Of a stretch of 64,000 nt of DNA, positions 44,950 to 58,506 are shown one piece after another. Within the stretch, counting starts at the first letter, position 1. The number at the start of each line of letters is the position of its first letter. This stretch comes from Parus major (Eukaryota > Chordata > Aves > Passeriformes > Paridae), in contig NC_031773.1 in the NCBI RefSeq assembly GCF_001522545.3, positions 37,723,466 to 37,787,465 on the forward strand, given 5' to 3'. The position numbers and the translations under genes were made by a program. The notes under the pieces were generated by a model. That model saw nothing but the letters and a program-made list of their open reading frames with translations, searched no databases and was not told the origin of the DNA.

Positions 44950-47900
44950 TAGTAGTCAATAATATTTCAAAGTAATGACTGTAAAGCTTACACTTCCAGG
45001 CAAACACTTCTATTAGGCTGCTCTAATACATGAATATTGTTCACAAATAATGACACTGCAGGTTGACAGATTCTGTTATAAGTTAGGTGGTTTACACTTC
45101 ACAATTTTTTTTTTCTCACTATCTTCTCTGAGCCTAAGCACAGATATAAGTTGTCAGTTACCAGTTTCAAAACACAGATCTAAGATGACTTTTTCAGGGA
45201 TTGTTTATCAAATTACAATTGATTATATTTCTTCTAAACTTTTCATCAGTGTTTAATTTTCAAATAATTTCCCCCCAAAAAACCCAATCAATACAAGTTC
45301 TCTAAAAATCCACATACTTACATCAATTCAGGTGAAGCTCTATTTTGGATGATTTTTTTGCAGGCCAAGAGGGCATCTGGCAATCTTTTTGTCTGTGAAG
45401 TTTGTCTGAAATGTTGTCCAGAGTAGTCCGGTGAAAAATTAAATACAAATGGGTTTTCAGCATGCTTTTTTGAAATCTGATTAGAATGAGAAGGGTAAGA
45501 CCCATTTTGTCATATAGAATGTCTGAATACTATCTCTGAATACTATCCCACTTTCATGCCTGTCTTTGTCTGTATGTGCCAGATGAACTACATGGGGAAG
45601 GAAGAGTATCAGCTCAGCCAAGGTTCTTCCCATACCTTGAGAAATGTCATGTTCTCTTTTAGGAGAGACCATCAGGCTGCTTTGGATTTTGGAACATCAC
45701 CAGGGCGTTTAAACATGCCACAGAAGTAGTCATCAGGGCTATTTACTTATTTCAAAAATCTCAAAAAATAAATTTGCAGGTTTTCCTTTCTGCCACATAC
45801 CCACAGCACATTCAAGAACCTATGTTAAAACATCTAGATTCCAGTGTACTTTAAGTAACAAATTTTTGAGTCTTCAGGGTTACCAAAGCAAATGAAATCT
45901 TCATTTATAAACGTGCAGGAGTTATTAAATGAAATTATGAGACATGAACAGAATACAGACGGAAAGGAGTACAGTACAGACCTCTGTATTTCTTGGAGTG
46001 GCAGATCACAGGTAACTAACCTTGTATATAAGCATGTACCTTAAATGTCATACAGATGAATAACTGAGTGACCTTCACAGCTTAAAACAGTTTTGCAGCT
46101 GTGCAACAAGTTTCTGTAACAACAGGATACAATATTCAAGGTCATTACTGCTATTTAATACAGTGCAAATTTCTTTCCTCTCAATAGCTTCTATTTTCCA
46201 AAAATAGCAGCTATTTTCTTTTTGAAAGTGAATCATTTGGCATAATCATTTCATGGGTTTGTGATCTGCTGTTTTAAACTATCCCTATGTTATTGCTAAG
46301 GAGAGAGTTTTCTGCATTCATTACCCTCAGTGCGTCTCCACAGCTTCCAAGCCACTGTCATTCCAGTTTTCCATGAAGGTCCGTGGCTCTGCAAGAATCT
46401 TTTATTGTACATAGCCAGCAGGGATGTGATCAGCCCATCTTGCTCTTCACATACCCTTTTCTTCCTTTCACTTTCAGAATTATGGTTTGACTATTGCCCT
46501 TTGGACTGAGATTAGGTTTAGATGTCACAGTCATCATGTTCCGAAACAACATGGTGTGAAAATGCATTTTACGCTTCCAACAGTCTGTAGTGTAAACAGA
46601 CAAATCAGCATATACTGTAAAAATAGCCTTTCACATAACTACAAAAAACATGATAACAACAAGCAATTGCACAACATGTGATGTCTTTTACTTGTGCCAC
46701 ATACCATGCTCCCCGTGTTTTGCCTAATCACAAGTAGAGGACATCTATTACTTCATTTCTTCCTGCAAGAAATCCCTGCTGGTGGATAGAACCACGGAAA
46801 ATGTTTGCCCCAGCCAGCAACAGTGCAACAGGCACTGTTTCTGATAGGCACTCCCTGCTCCCCAGGAAAACGTCTTGTAGTAAAATAAATGTGTTTGTGC
46901 AGTGGTGACTATTTGTCACTGTAGACCCTGACACAGGCATTAAAGCATCTGCCATTTAGAACTGGGTCTCATAACTGGCCAACATGAGAGCTGCAATGAA
47001 ACCCTATCTTGCCATATTGAACTGGAGAAGTCTGTTTAGTTAGCAAGGTTGCACCTCTCAGATACTAACAGGACTGTAACTGATATGAACACTAAAGTCC
47101 ATATCCAATCAAAGGCAAACAGCAATAATTTGGAACAGCTATATAGTCAAGACCTCTGTGAATAAGAATTTTTAAATCTTCCTCTACAAAGACTGTAAAT
47201 TTATACAAAGTTGTCTTTTCTGGGTCTCTGTCCTTCTGGCTGCCCACCTCCAGAGCACATATTACAGTGTTCTCTATCTGTAAAACTTACTTTTGAGGGA
47301 TGGTTGGTACCATGTGCTTTTAAATTATTTAAAGTGTCACATACTTATATACAAGCACTGGCATGTACAGTACACACACTTCCTCTAGTCAGTTCCTAAA
47401 TCTCCAGTGAGAGTGTATGTGATATTGTGGATATGCAAATAATATCAAATCCTTGGACAAGCAGAATTTTAATAGGGTAAATGAACAAAAAATTCTAGGT
47501 AAACAAAAGTCAGATAAGTCTAATATAATATATAAATTAAAATCAAGAATTAAAGCTGGTCTGTGTTATTCCTTCAGTCCCCTAAGAAATCCATTTTAAG
47601 GCAAGAAGAGGTAATGAAATTCAGCTAGAAAGTGCTGCTACATACCACCAGCCATGAAGCTCCATATGTTTTGTTCCAGTAGCAGGAATTATTACTATTA
47701 TTATTACTTCCATTAATGTCAGAAAGGTTCTTTTTGCTTAAATTTCCCATGGGTCATTGTCAGCATAAAAAATGCTGGTCCCTTGTAGAGTCTCCACTGC
47801 CCAGACTTTGAAGAAAACTAATGGAAAATTTCTAATCTCTGTTTACCAAACATTTCTGTCATGTTTTGTAGATTCAGGAGTAGACACATACTTTTTAACA

Positions 47901-50230
47901 CACTACCAATCTTTGGTGCCAGCTCTCCCCTTACACATCTGTCAGCCATTTCAAACATCCTGCAAAGTAGATGCTTAAAATATCCTTCTGAAGGGAAAGG
48001 AGGGATGAAGTTTCAAATCCTCTATTGGCAATCCTTGGCATAATATTCTATTTCAGCAGCAAATGACAGTTCTCTAGCTGTTCCCTAAGAACTCTGACTA
48101 CAAAAGTCAGTGGATCATATAGGTGAGCCAGGTACAGACCTGTCAAAACTGGCAGTTCTGAAGACCCAGCATCCCCTTATTATTTCAGGGTGCCTTCCAG
48201 CTTAGTGTCTCATGGACAGAACCCAGATGACAGACCCTTGAGAACACCCTGTAAGGATAATGGAAAGTGCTTTAAGTCAGGGCTACTCAGAGATTTCCTT
48301 GACAAAGGCATTCCTGACAAAGTGAAATGAGAATGTAAACACATCCTGGATGGGTATCTGAGTGTACCCACTGACACATCATGAGAAATGACAGAGAATT
48401 AACCCTGTAACAGCTTAGACTGGTGTCTTAACTATATTACTACACAGGCTACAAGTGACAACCAAATACAGGCAGTAACACATATTTCTACACCATCTAC
48501 CTTTACCTGAACAACCTACCAGACTCCAGTGAGAAGACCTGTGAACTGGAATTGACAGAGAACACAAGAGCAAGAGCCCAGAGATTTTCAGCAGCAGCAA
48601 AGAGGTTTTCAGTACTCTAAGTGGTTGCCTGGAGACGGTAATGAGGAGAGCATGTTTTTTTTTCCTTTTGAGAAATTAGATGAAAAATGCTGCAATTTAA
48701 AAAGGTGTTATTTTTCCTGTGGGGAAAAGAAAAAATATGTTAGAAATAGCAACCAGTAGAAGATCTAAAGTCATATTCTGTATTTCAGAAACATGTTTAG
48801 AAGAATGTAAACTGTTTGAAAAGGCAAAGGCAGAAGAACATCTTGTATTAACAAAAAAATAGTGAAATTTTCTGCTAAGAAAGGTGCTGTTGAACATGAG
48901 TGTAAAAGGAAGAGGGGAATGAGAGTGTGAATAGAAAGATTTCCATTTATAAAATACAGAAAAATACTGAGAGCCCCAGTATGCCCACAGCTGGACCTAC
49001 ACTGGCAACCTGCCCTTCATAAATCTGCAAGAAGCGATTGAAGAATCATTTCCCTCGTAGCCGAAGTATCTACCCATCTGTCAAAACAGGTATTGTATGA
49101 GTAGAATAGGGCTATAACTAGGCCTGAAAATTTCACCTTCACCCAGGTGCCCTTTCAGAATGACACATAGGAATGGATGCAATGGATCCTCACTGATTAC
49201 AAGTGCCACTGCAAAGAAGTATCAAAGACATCAAAGATTTAAAATGCACCGTGCCTGTGGCTGGAAGAATCTTGAGAACAGTGAAGGAGAAAAAGGAGAT
49301 AGTTGGAATGGTATAAAGTGTTGAGTCCCGGCTGACAAAATACTTAAAAATTCTGGACTAAATTTCTGCTTAAACCTTAAGATGTCAAGAGTGACCCAGG
49401 CAGTTCCAGGCTTATTATTCAACCACAGTTATCCAGAAAAATTGTATGTGGCATACATATGAATTTGGAGGGATCTAACTCCTGGAGGACAGATGTGCCT
49501 TAAAATGCAGTGCAGCTCTCTTGCATTTGGTCATCCTGACCACTCATTGAATCTACAACTCAATGACTCTCTGAAACACTTCTTTTGTAAGGATAATAGA
49601 CCACCTAGACCAAATGCAACACATCAGAGTTTCACTTGTATAAATATGCTGAAAGTATATTTTCAGTAAAGCTACCGTGCATGGAAGCACGAACAATTTA
49701 ATAAAGAACTGGCTTTAGAGTAAGATATTCTGTGAGATTCTACCAAGCTGACTGAAATTACAAGCATACTTCAGTAGCGATCCTCCTTTCAATTCTATAT
49801 CCAGTTGTTCTTATTCACATGCTTTTATTTCCTCTTATGTCTTTGTGCATATATCTAACACGATCAGGAATATAAAGCATGAAGAGAAAAATGGCCAGTA
49901 CCAACTTTTCAATCCTTCATTTGATTGAATTTTGTAATGGAGAACACCTCTGAGGATATTTTATTTATATGTTCTAGGCCTATTTTCTAGCTGTGTAACA
50001 TAAACCAAGGAGTTAGAGTGGAAGATGCACCAGAATTCAAGTTTTCTATATGATGGGGAAACTTACAATTTTAATTCAAATTAAAATTTATTTACAGTTG
50101 TTAGAAGCTTTGCTCTTATCAGTTAGTCCTACAAAGGACTAATTATACTGTGCCCACATCACTGTGAGGAGCTGAATTTGTTTACTCTGTCACTAAGTGC
50201 TGGAAAGAAAGAACATATTCTGTTTCCTGT

Positions 50231-50249
50231 TAAAAAAAAAAAAAAAAAA
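50231..50249. repeat. Poly-A tract
   Basis: Nineteen consecutive A. No retrogene body was seen upstream. Confidence 0.8.
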
Positions 50250-51218
50250 TCTGTTGAAAGCAGCAGGAGCATCTGGCTCCTAAACTTACAGTTTCCCAGC
50301 TTACTGAGTCCACTTTAAGCTCTTGAAAGGACAACAATTTGGTAATTATCTCTCTCCCTTAAACTAAATTTTCATTTGTGCACCTTACCACTAGACTGAT
50401 CTCATCTGTCTTGTTCCAAATATTCCCGTGGTGGCATTGAAGAAACAAAATATTAAAATAGAAAAAATGAGCCTAGTAAATGTGAAAAAAAATTAAACAA
50501 TCAGTGCACTTTTGGTTTGTGGAGTTTGTGATATTTTTTGTTTGTTTTGGGGGGCGGTGTTTGTGTTTGTTTGTTTTTTGTTGTTGCTGCTTTGGGTTTT
50601 TCTATTATTACCATTACTAATGTTATGGGACAAAGACCCCTGTTATACCTAAAAGCATGTAGAAGGGTAGTTTTTCCATGGATAGTCAGAAAATTAAATC
50701 AGAGACACAACGGATGAGTAAAGGTCAAAATTAAATCACAGGAAAAGTAAGTGACTGGTCAAAGGTCAAACAGAAAGCAAGCTGCAAAACATGGAAACAG
50801 AGAAACTGTTTCTCATGTGCAGTGCCTTAAGTGCCAGACTGCCCTTTCTTTAATCTGAAGAAGGAAAAAACCTCAGTGGTGGAATAGTATCAAAATTAGT
50901 TTCGCTGAGAACAGTCTGAATTTCTCTGTCTCATCCAAAACTGGCTATTGTTCTGCCTCATTAAAGCTGAAACGAGATCCACTCCAACAACACCAATGTG
51001 GTAAAAATAAAACCACAACTACTCCTAGTGTTAAAGATTTTTGTACTCCAAAAATTTTTGCAGTTTTGGAAAAACAGACAAGTCAGTGATTAATTTCATT
51101 GTAGTTTTAGAGAAATGAACAATACCACCACACTTCAGAAAGCTGAAGTTTGGAGCTATATTTGAGAGCTATGAGACCATTGCTTCATATATTATTGTTT
51201 CTATAAAAAGCTTACTCG

Positions 51219-51460
51219 TGTATATACACAAATACACAGGAATATACTTACTTATCCACATAAATATACATACATATACATATGTGTGTGGGCATATAAT
51301 GTGGGCATATAGTTATGGACACATGCATATATACATATATACACAGATACACATATATATTTATATATACATATATTTATAATATATAAAATATACATAT
51401 TTTTGTATATAATACATAAATATATACTTTATATTATATATATTTTTACATACACATAAA
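51219..51460. repeat. TA/CA-rich low-complexity block
   Basis: About 240 bp of degenerate ATATAC/ACATAT units. It lies just before the change from AT-rich to GC-rich DNA ahead of MYF6. Confidence 0.85.
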
Positions 51461-52250
51461 GACATTATATTGAAAGAACACAAGGCAGTGCAGGAAAATA
51501 GGCAAGGAGGCCATTTTCCCAATCCTCTTTCTTTATGTGAGACAGTTCCAGACATGATGTGACATTACAGTATAAGCTAACAGGGAGTGCTCACAAGCTC
51601 CATTTCTGTCTCTGTGTCAAGGAAGCTCTCTATACCCTGCCAGGCCCGAGGGATTAAACTTCAGTTACACCATATGCCTGGGCTTTGCTTGCCCTAAACA
51701 GCGACAAGGACAAGGGCTGTCCAGAGAGGCCCATCACACTGTAACCCAGTCACCTGGAATCACTCCTGTCACCTCATGGGCAACGTGGGAAAGTTCACAC
51801 TGAAAGGCTAAGCCGAGGTGCACTATCTGTGGGTGCCTCATCATCGCAGCACAGCTCTGCCTTGGCTCCCTTCCCCACGTGTGCGGAGGAACAGCGAGCT
51901 TGGCTCCTAACCTTGGGCTGGCCCGGGTGGCTTGGGTCACAGGAATGGCATGCTGCAAGGGGAAGGTGGCGGGGGGTGGAAATAGCAGGGGCTTCTACTG
52001 AAAATATTAATCCGTCTATTTGGAAAGCGATGGCTGCCTTTGAAATCTCTCCTTAGCCCCGGGCAGGGAGCGTACTCTGGGGGTGTGAGGGGTGGGCTGG
52101 GGGAGGGCTCCCCGCGCCTTTGTCCTCCAGCCGGGTCCCGGAGGGCTCGGCAGCGGGGCCGAGCCGCCCAGCGCTCCCGATCCCACAGCTCGCGTCCCTC
52201 CGCTGCGCCCCGAACTCACGGCATTTCAGGGGAAGGGGGGCTGTACTTTT

Positions 52251-52317
52251 TTTTCCTCTTGTCTTTTTTTTTGTTGTTGTTGTTGTTTTTTTAAAATTTA
52301 TTTTAATTTTTTTTTTC
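52251..52317. repeat. T-rich tract with (TTG)5 upstream of MYF6
   Basis: Poly-T runs, five TTG units (52,271-52,285) and an A/T stretch lie about 150-210 bp upstream of the MYF6 TATA box. Confidence 0.8.
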
Positions 52318-52462
52318 CAATTTGTCTCCCACCTCTTGTGTCCCCCCTCCCCCTTCTAAATGGGAGATGTTCTCAGGACAGCGCCCGGGAGACTGGCTGG
52401 AATCAGTTTTGGAGGGTGATACACCGCGACAGCTAAAAGTTGGATAGGGTTTCAGCAGCTCC

Positions 52463-52470
52463 TATATAAA
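52463..52470 (+). promoter_or_regulatory. MYF6: MYF6 TATA box
   Basis: TATATAAA lies 111 bp before the start codon. Transcription would begin about 25-30 bp downstream, near 52,495. An E-box core (CATCTG, 52,508-52,513) falls in the predicted leader. Confidence 0.85.
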
Positions 52471-52499
52471 GCAGGGGGGGACTTATGTCACTGCACTAA

Positions 52500-53780
<1,281 letters not shown>

Positions 53781-54325
53781 ACCCGGGTTTGTGGTAGTGT
53801 ATTTAAAGGAGATGGAGCCTCCACCCTCTCTCCTCTAAACTAAGTAACCAAGCAAATTCACACAGTGGAAAGCCCAAGCAGGGGCCTTTTTAAGATCCAA
53901 TCAAAGGTACACCTACCCCAAAGAAAATGGCTCCCACTGACTCGAGCCAGACAGACTTCCTTCTTGCCTTCTCATTTCTTTTTCCCGAGGTTTGTTTTCT
54001 TTAAATTGTGTTGCATAAACCACCCTTTTTTTCCCTTTTTTTTTTTTTTTTTTAATTTAAGATACTTACTTATGTACCGGTGATCCGCTTTGTCTAAGAC
54101 TCACCGGGAAGTTCATTCCTGTCTGAGTGAAGCTCTTGGTTGCATTGCGTGTGAGTCATATTTAAAGAGTTCCCGCCTCGTTTTGTTCCTGTAAATAATT
54201 TCAGTACTGTCTTTTTTTTTTGTAAACATAACGTATATATTTAAATGGTGGAATGTGATATTGTATATAAGAACAGATGGATTTCTTGGATTGTAAAATA
54301 AAGCTCTTTGTGTTACAGTGTTTTC
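53781..54325 (+). other. MYF6: MYF6 3' UTR
   Basis: About 540 bp from the stop codon to just past the poly(A) signal. It includes a 17-nt or longer T run near 54,038-54,053 and AT-rich sequence near the end. Confidence 0.75.
54297..54302 (+). terminator. MYF6: MYF6 poly(A) signal AATAAA
   Basis: Canonical hexamer 517 nt after the stop, followed by the GT-rich CTCTTTGTGTTACAGTGTTT. Confidence 0.85.
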
Positions 54326-56229
54326 CTCCCGTCCTCTTAATTTCGTAAAATAACCCGATCCCGGAGTTAAAACCCACCACTGACTTCAGCGAGACGAAGG
54401 CCAGAAGAGTCAGACCCATGTAGCAGAAGCACGACCCGTGTGACTGGAAGCAGGACACGGGACAGATTTTTCCTTCGTTGACTCCTCTAAGGACCGTCTC
54501 TCCCCCTTTAGGGCCGCACCCGAGGTGTGAATCTCCCCGTGGGAGCCGGGGAAGCCGGGCGGGCACGGGTTATACGGACAGGAGCCGCCGCTTCTCCGGC
54601 CGGCCGCAGCGCTCCGCGGCTCGGTTCCTCGCCGTGCTTTCGGAACGCACGTCCCCCTGGAAAGCGATATTGCTCCCCTAAAATGTCCAACAGTGCCGCT
54701 CGAGAACCGTGCCAGGCCAAGATGCTTCCCCGGCCTTGCCCTGCTCGTGGAAGGTGAGGTTAGAAATGGGGCATGAAAGGAGATACCCCAGCCCGTCGTC
54801 CCCCCCACGACCTCCTGCCCCGGTCCTTGAGCTGGGAGAGTGTGTCTCAGTGTGTCTCACCTTCTCCTCTCGACACCGAGGACTTGAACGCAGGGCTGGT
54901 CTGCGGCAAAAATGACCGGCCTGCTGCACTAATGGTACAGCAACTGGCCGTGACAGAAGCCCGCTCCCTCAGGGGTTGGAGGGAGCTGTAGTTTCTTCCC
55001 AGGAAAGGTAACTCCCCTCGACTTCCTTGAGCCTGAGGGAGAAGGGAATGGGGTCCTTCAGGGAGGAAAGAGTTAAGAGACCGAAAGGGTTTGGGGGTGG
55101 GGGGGTAACAACATATGAAGCCTTTCACTCAGTGATGTAAAAAAACACAGCCTCTCTGAGGATGGTGGAACGGAGCTGCTCACAGCCAGCGCGTTACGGT
55201 TTGTAACAGACTGTACCCCCGGGAAGGGGCGACCACCAGGGAACAGCGCATTCTGCCCCTGGCACACACACAGGGCTCGCCGGACAGCCTGCACAAGTAA
55301 ACAGAGGACACTTCAACTCTGCCCGCGTGCGGTCCCCTCGTCAACTTTAGCCCTTGATTTATTCTTTGCTTCTGGTTTTTGAAAGATCACACAGTCGCGC
55401 TTTGGGAAAGTCTCCCCCTCCCTGGCCATCTGGGGCACGGGTACACCCGTCTGAAGTGGAAGCTCTGGGTAGAGCCTGCCCTGAGAGCTGGCTCTCCAAT
55501 CTGCAGTGCCTTCCTACCACCCTTTCTGTGTCGCCGTGGCCAGCCGGGTTTTTAAACCAGTGTTGTGCTAGCTCTAATTGCCTCTAATGAGACACTCATT
55601 CTCATTCTCAGGAGTAATTGTGGCGGGATAGTGTGGTGGGCACGGTGATGCAAGTTTCCCCATTTTTTTCTCCTTTCAAATTAAACCCGTTGTCCCGGGG
55701 AAGTCTCGGATTCTTCAGAAAGTGGCCCGGGGGAGCGCTGGGCCCTGCGTGACACCTCTGCGACCTGGCACAAGAGAGGAGACACTGCAGCTCCCTTCTA
55801 TAGCGAAGGCACTTGTCCAGCAAGAGAGTATTTCACATCGGGCTAGCAGCTCTTCTCCTTCCTTCCTAATTTGTTTCAAACCCCACCGCGTCCGCGGGAA
55901 GGGCTACACAGAGTTCACACGGTGATCCCGCTGCCCGCATCAGGGCAGGAGCCGTGCTGGGCCACCCTCCAAAGCCACAGTGTCGCACCCACCCCGGGGT
56001 AGCCGGCTGTCAGATTTACCCGCAGCCGGGCATTCATCTCAAGAAGCCACCCGTCCGCCCGGCAGGACCCCCACGGCAGCTTCTCCTCCAGCAGCAGGGT
56101 AACTTGAGCGATTGTTTGGAGTAGTTTGCCTAAAGGAGAGTTTTTTCATTAAATAAAGAAAATACCTCCCGAAGAGACTCTCCATGACCCCCAGGGCTGC
56201 AGCTGACATGCCGGGTTTCCCAGTGAAGG

Positions 56230-56430
56230 TCGTCAGTGTGTTTGCAATTAAAATGTTTGTGTTAGATATTAATAACGATAATCTTTACTTAAGTCCCCAG
56301 CCAAAGCAAACAGGGCCCTGGAATCACAAAATCAAAGGGCAATAACTGGGTAAAGACAAGAGGTTTGTGATTTAATGAAGTCTTTTTCCGGAGGGACCAC
56401 GCACAAAGTCATAGAAGTTTTTACGCAAAT
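56230..56430. promoter_or_regulatory. Candidate Myf5 enhancer with TCF/LEF-like and GLI-like motifs
   Basis: An AT-rich island in GC-rich DNA. It has homeobox-type TTAATAACGATAATC sequence near 56,262-56,282, a TCF/LEF consensus ATCAAAGG (56,331-56,338), a GLI-like GACCACGCA (56,395-56,403, one mismatch to GACCACCCA) and a second ACAAAG core (56,403-56,408). It lies about 4 kb before the MYF5 start. The mouse early epaxial enhancer depends on GLI and TCF/LEF input; equating the two is inference. Confidence 0.4.
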
Positions 56431-56755
56431 GCAAGTGCCCCTGCCGCTCCCTCCTCCCCTCTGCGGGCTGGAAATGCCATGCTCAACACAGTCTCCCTCT
56501 CCTCTACCTGCTCCGCTCTCCTGGGAACCAACCACCTGCTCTCTCTCTCAGGAGCGGGGGATGCGGGGCTCCGCCGGCCCGCCGTGCGTGGTGCCCGTCC
56601 CGGCGTGCAGAGACAGAGGTGCCTGTGGGGCCGGGAACGATATGGGGAAGGCAGTGGAAGGGGGGAATGGGGTGCCTTGTCGGCCGTGCTGCCGCGTTGA
56701 CACCGCCTTCTTCTGACGGGACGCGACCGACCGTTTAAAGCCTTGTTTTTAGTTT

Positions 56756-56852
56756 GAGGTTTTTGTGGTTTGTTTTGGTTTGTTTTTTGTTTGTTTGGTT
56801 TGGGTTTTCTCTTTTATTTTGTTGGGGGTTTTTGGTTGGTTTGTTTTGGGTT
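56756..56852. repeat. T/G-rich low-complexity tract
   Basis: Strand-asymmetric TTTG/GGTTT units for about 100 bp. Confidence 0.8.
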
Positions 56853-57329
56853 TTATATTGTGCATCTTTATTTTCCTCGGTGAAATCGTCCGCAGTCCAG
56901 GAAGGGAAGCAAACAGCCAGCAGCAGGCTTAGCTCATCCTCTGAGCTCGAAGTCAAGGCGATCAAGAGGCGATACAATTGTCGCCACGGGAAAATTCTTG
57001 GGTGGACCATTGCAGCTTTGGGGACCCCGTACGATTTTTCTACAATTTCCATCTTTCTGTGGAGAATGACCTAGGGATGGGTGTAGGGGGCAGGGAGGGA
57101 GGAGGTTGAATAATTGAACCATGTGCTCGCTGGGACGTCACTCCGATAGCAGGAACTAGCAACTTTTCCCAGTCTCAAGGCTGCTAAAAACCCCCTCGTG
57201 TCCCTTTGATCTCTCCTGGGAGTCCCGGGGAGCCAGCAGAGGCCAATGCCTTCTTCAGCTGTCCTCTATACAACTCCCTCTGGCAGGTACTAATGTGTTT
57301 ACTTAGGTGCTCACTGTTCCCAGCGCTGG

Positions 57330-57640
57330 GGGGAACCAAACGTTTCTCACACGGCTGGAAGCGCCCGGCCCCACCAGCCCGAGTGGGAAACAATTTTGCT
57401 CTCGGGGCATCACAGAGGAGCACTCGCTGCCGCTGCCGGTACCCGCGGGCGGCGGGAGCCGAGCGGAGCGGAGCGGCAGCACCGAGTTACACGCTCTGGC
57501 CGCCCTGCGCCGGGCCCGGTGTGCGCTCCGTGGAGGCCGGCCGGGCACAGCCCAGAGGTGCTCCGGAACGCCGGGGCTGGGGGTGCTCTCGGGGGCACCG
57601 CAAACACCTCTCACCCCCTCAGTCCGGTGACTTACGGTTT
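57330..57640. other. CpG-rich island in the spacer
   Basis: Dense CpG with CCGCGGGCGGCGGGAGCCG and three GAGCG units near 57,450-57,475. It is not attached to a recognised exon or TATA box. It may be a regulatory or unannotated promoter element. Confidence 0.55.
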
Positions 57641-58321
57641 CGGTAGGATTCTCTTCTCTTAAATAGAAAGGCGTAGGACTTGGGAAGAGATGGCACGCTC
57701 TGCAAACGGTGCCCACATGGGATGGAATCCCTCCAGGCAATAGGTGCGGCACGACGATTCCTGACGAGTGAGGAGGGCTGGGGCGAGGAACACCATTTAA
57801 AGGGATCTTGACACATTCACCACTTTCTCCCTGCCAGTCCACAGGAGCAGGCAGTGTCTGATGCTAAGGCTGTTCCCGCTTTCCGGACTTGAGCCTCCTG
57901 AAATGCAGCACTATCCTCTCCCTCCCCCCACCTCGCCCTTCGCCAGCAGCCTCATTAGCCAGCCTTGTAGTTCGTGTTTTCTCCCCCCTTTCTTTAGTTC
58001 CACTCGCATACTGCATTTTTTCAAATTTGTTTTGAGATCACTTTACCAGAGGAGCCGGGGGCTCCTTAAGGGATACTAATTACTGATTTTTTTATTTTTT
58101 TTTCTTCCTGAGTGGCAGGCCCTTCCATGGTTTCCTCCATTTCCCCAAAAATATTCAAGGAAAAAGGAAAGAATTTTTCCAGCTCCTCCGAAACTTTTGG
58201 GAAAAAGCACGTTTCTTAACAGCCCGAGCTCCGCTGAGTTGAGTCAAATCTGCGAGCTAAAGCTCTGCATGCCAGGAGAGCGGGACTGAGGGGCTTGGCG
58301 TTGTGCACCGGGAGATCCACA

Positions 58322-58352
58322 GTGCATGCTTGGAGAGAAACCAAGCATGCAC
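58322..58352. repeat. Perfect inverted repeat, 12-bp arms, 7-nt loop
   Basis: GTGCATGCTTGG (58,322-58,333) and CCAAGCATGCAC (58,341-58,352) around AGAGAAA, 2 kb upstream of MYF5. Confidence 0.88.
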
Positions 58353-58469
58353 CAACCCAGAAAGGTGATCGGAACTGCAACCGGCACTTTAAAGATCAAG
58401 TTTATTTGTGCACGAAGCATAAATATATAAACAGGTCTATTTTAGCCAGCGCAAATGTGGTAAATGAAA

Positions 58470-58506
58470 TTGTGTGTGTGTGTGTCTGTGTATGTCTGTG
58501 TGTGTG
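58470..58506. repeat. (TG)n microsatellite
   Basis: Interrupted TG repeat (TGTGTG, CTGTG, TATG units). Confidence 0.88.

Larger units (their letters stand above)
31042..52440. other. PTPRQ-MYF6 intergenic interval, no gene seen
   Basis: 21.4 kb of mostly AT-rich sequence. The longest frames are under 100 codons until the GC-rich end and none resembles a protein family. Contents recognised: PTPRQ 3' UTR of unknown length, AT microsatellites, an inverted CR1 tail near 41.95 kb, an 18-bp direct repeat at 44.85/44.93 kb and a TA/CA block at 51.2-51.46 kb. From about 51.6 kb the sequence becomes GC-rich towards MYF6. Distal Myf5/Mrf4 enhancers are known in this part of the locus in other vertebrates, but no specific one can be assigned by eye. 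Confidence 0.75.

Noticed and set aside
50231..50249. Retrogene poly-A tail
   Set aside because: No open frame or transcript-like sequence precedes it and no flanking duplication was seen.
57303..57842. 179-codon antisense frame in the spacer
   Set aside because: Lies in the CpG-rich block; Arg/Pro/Ser-rich translation without family features.
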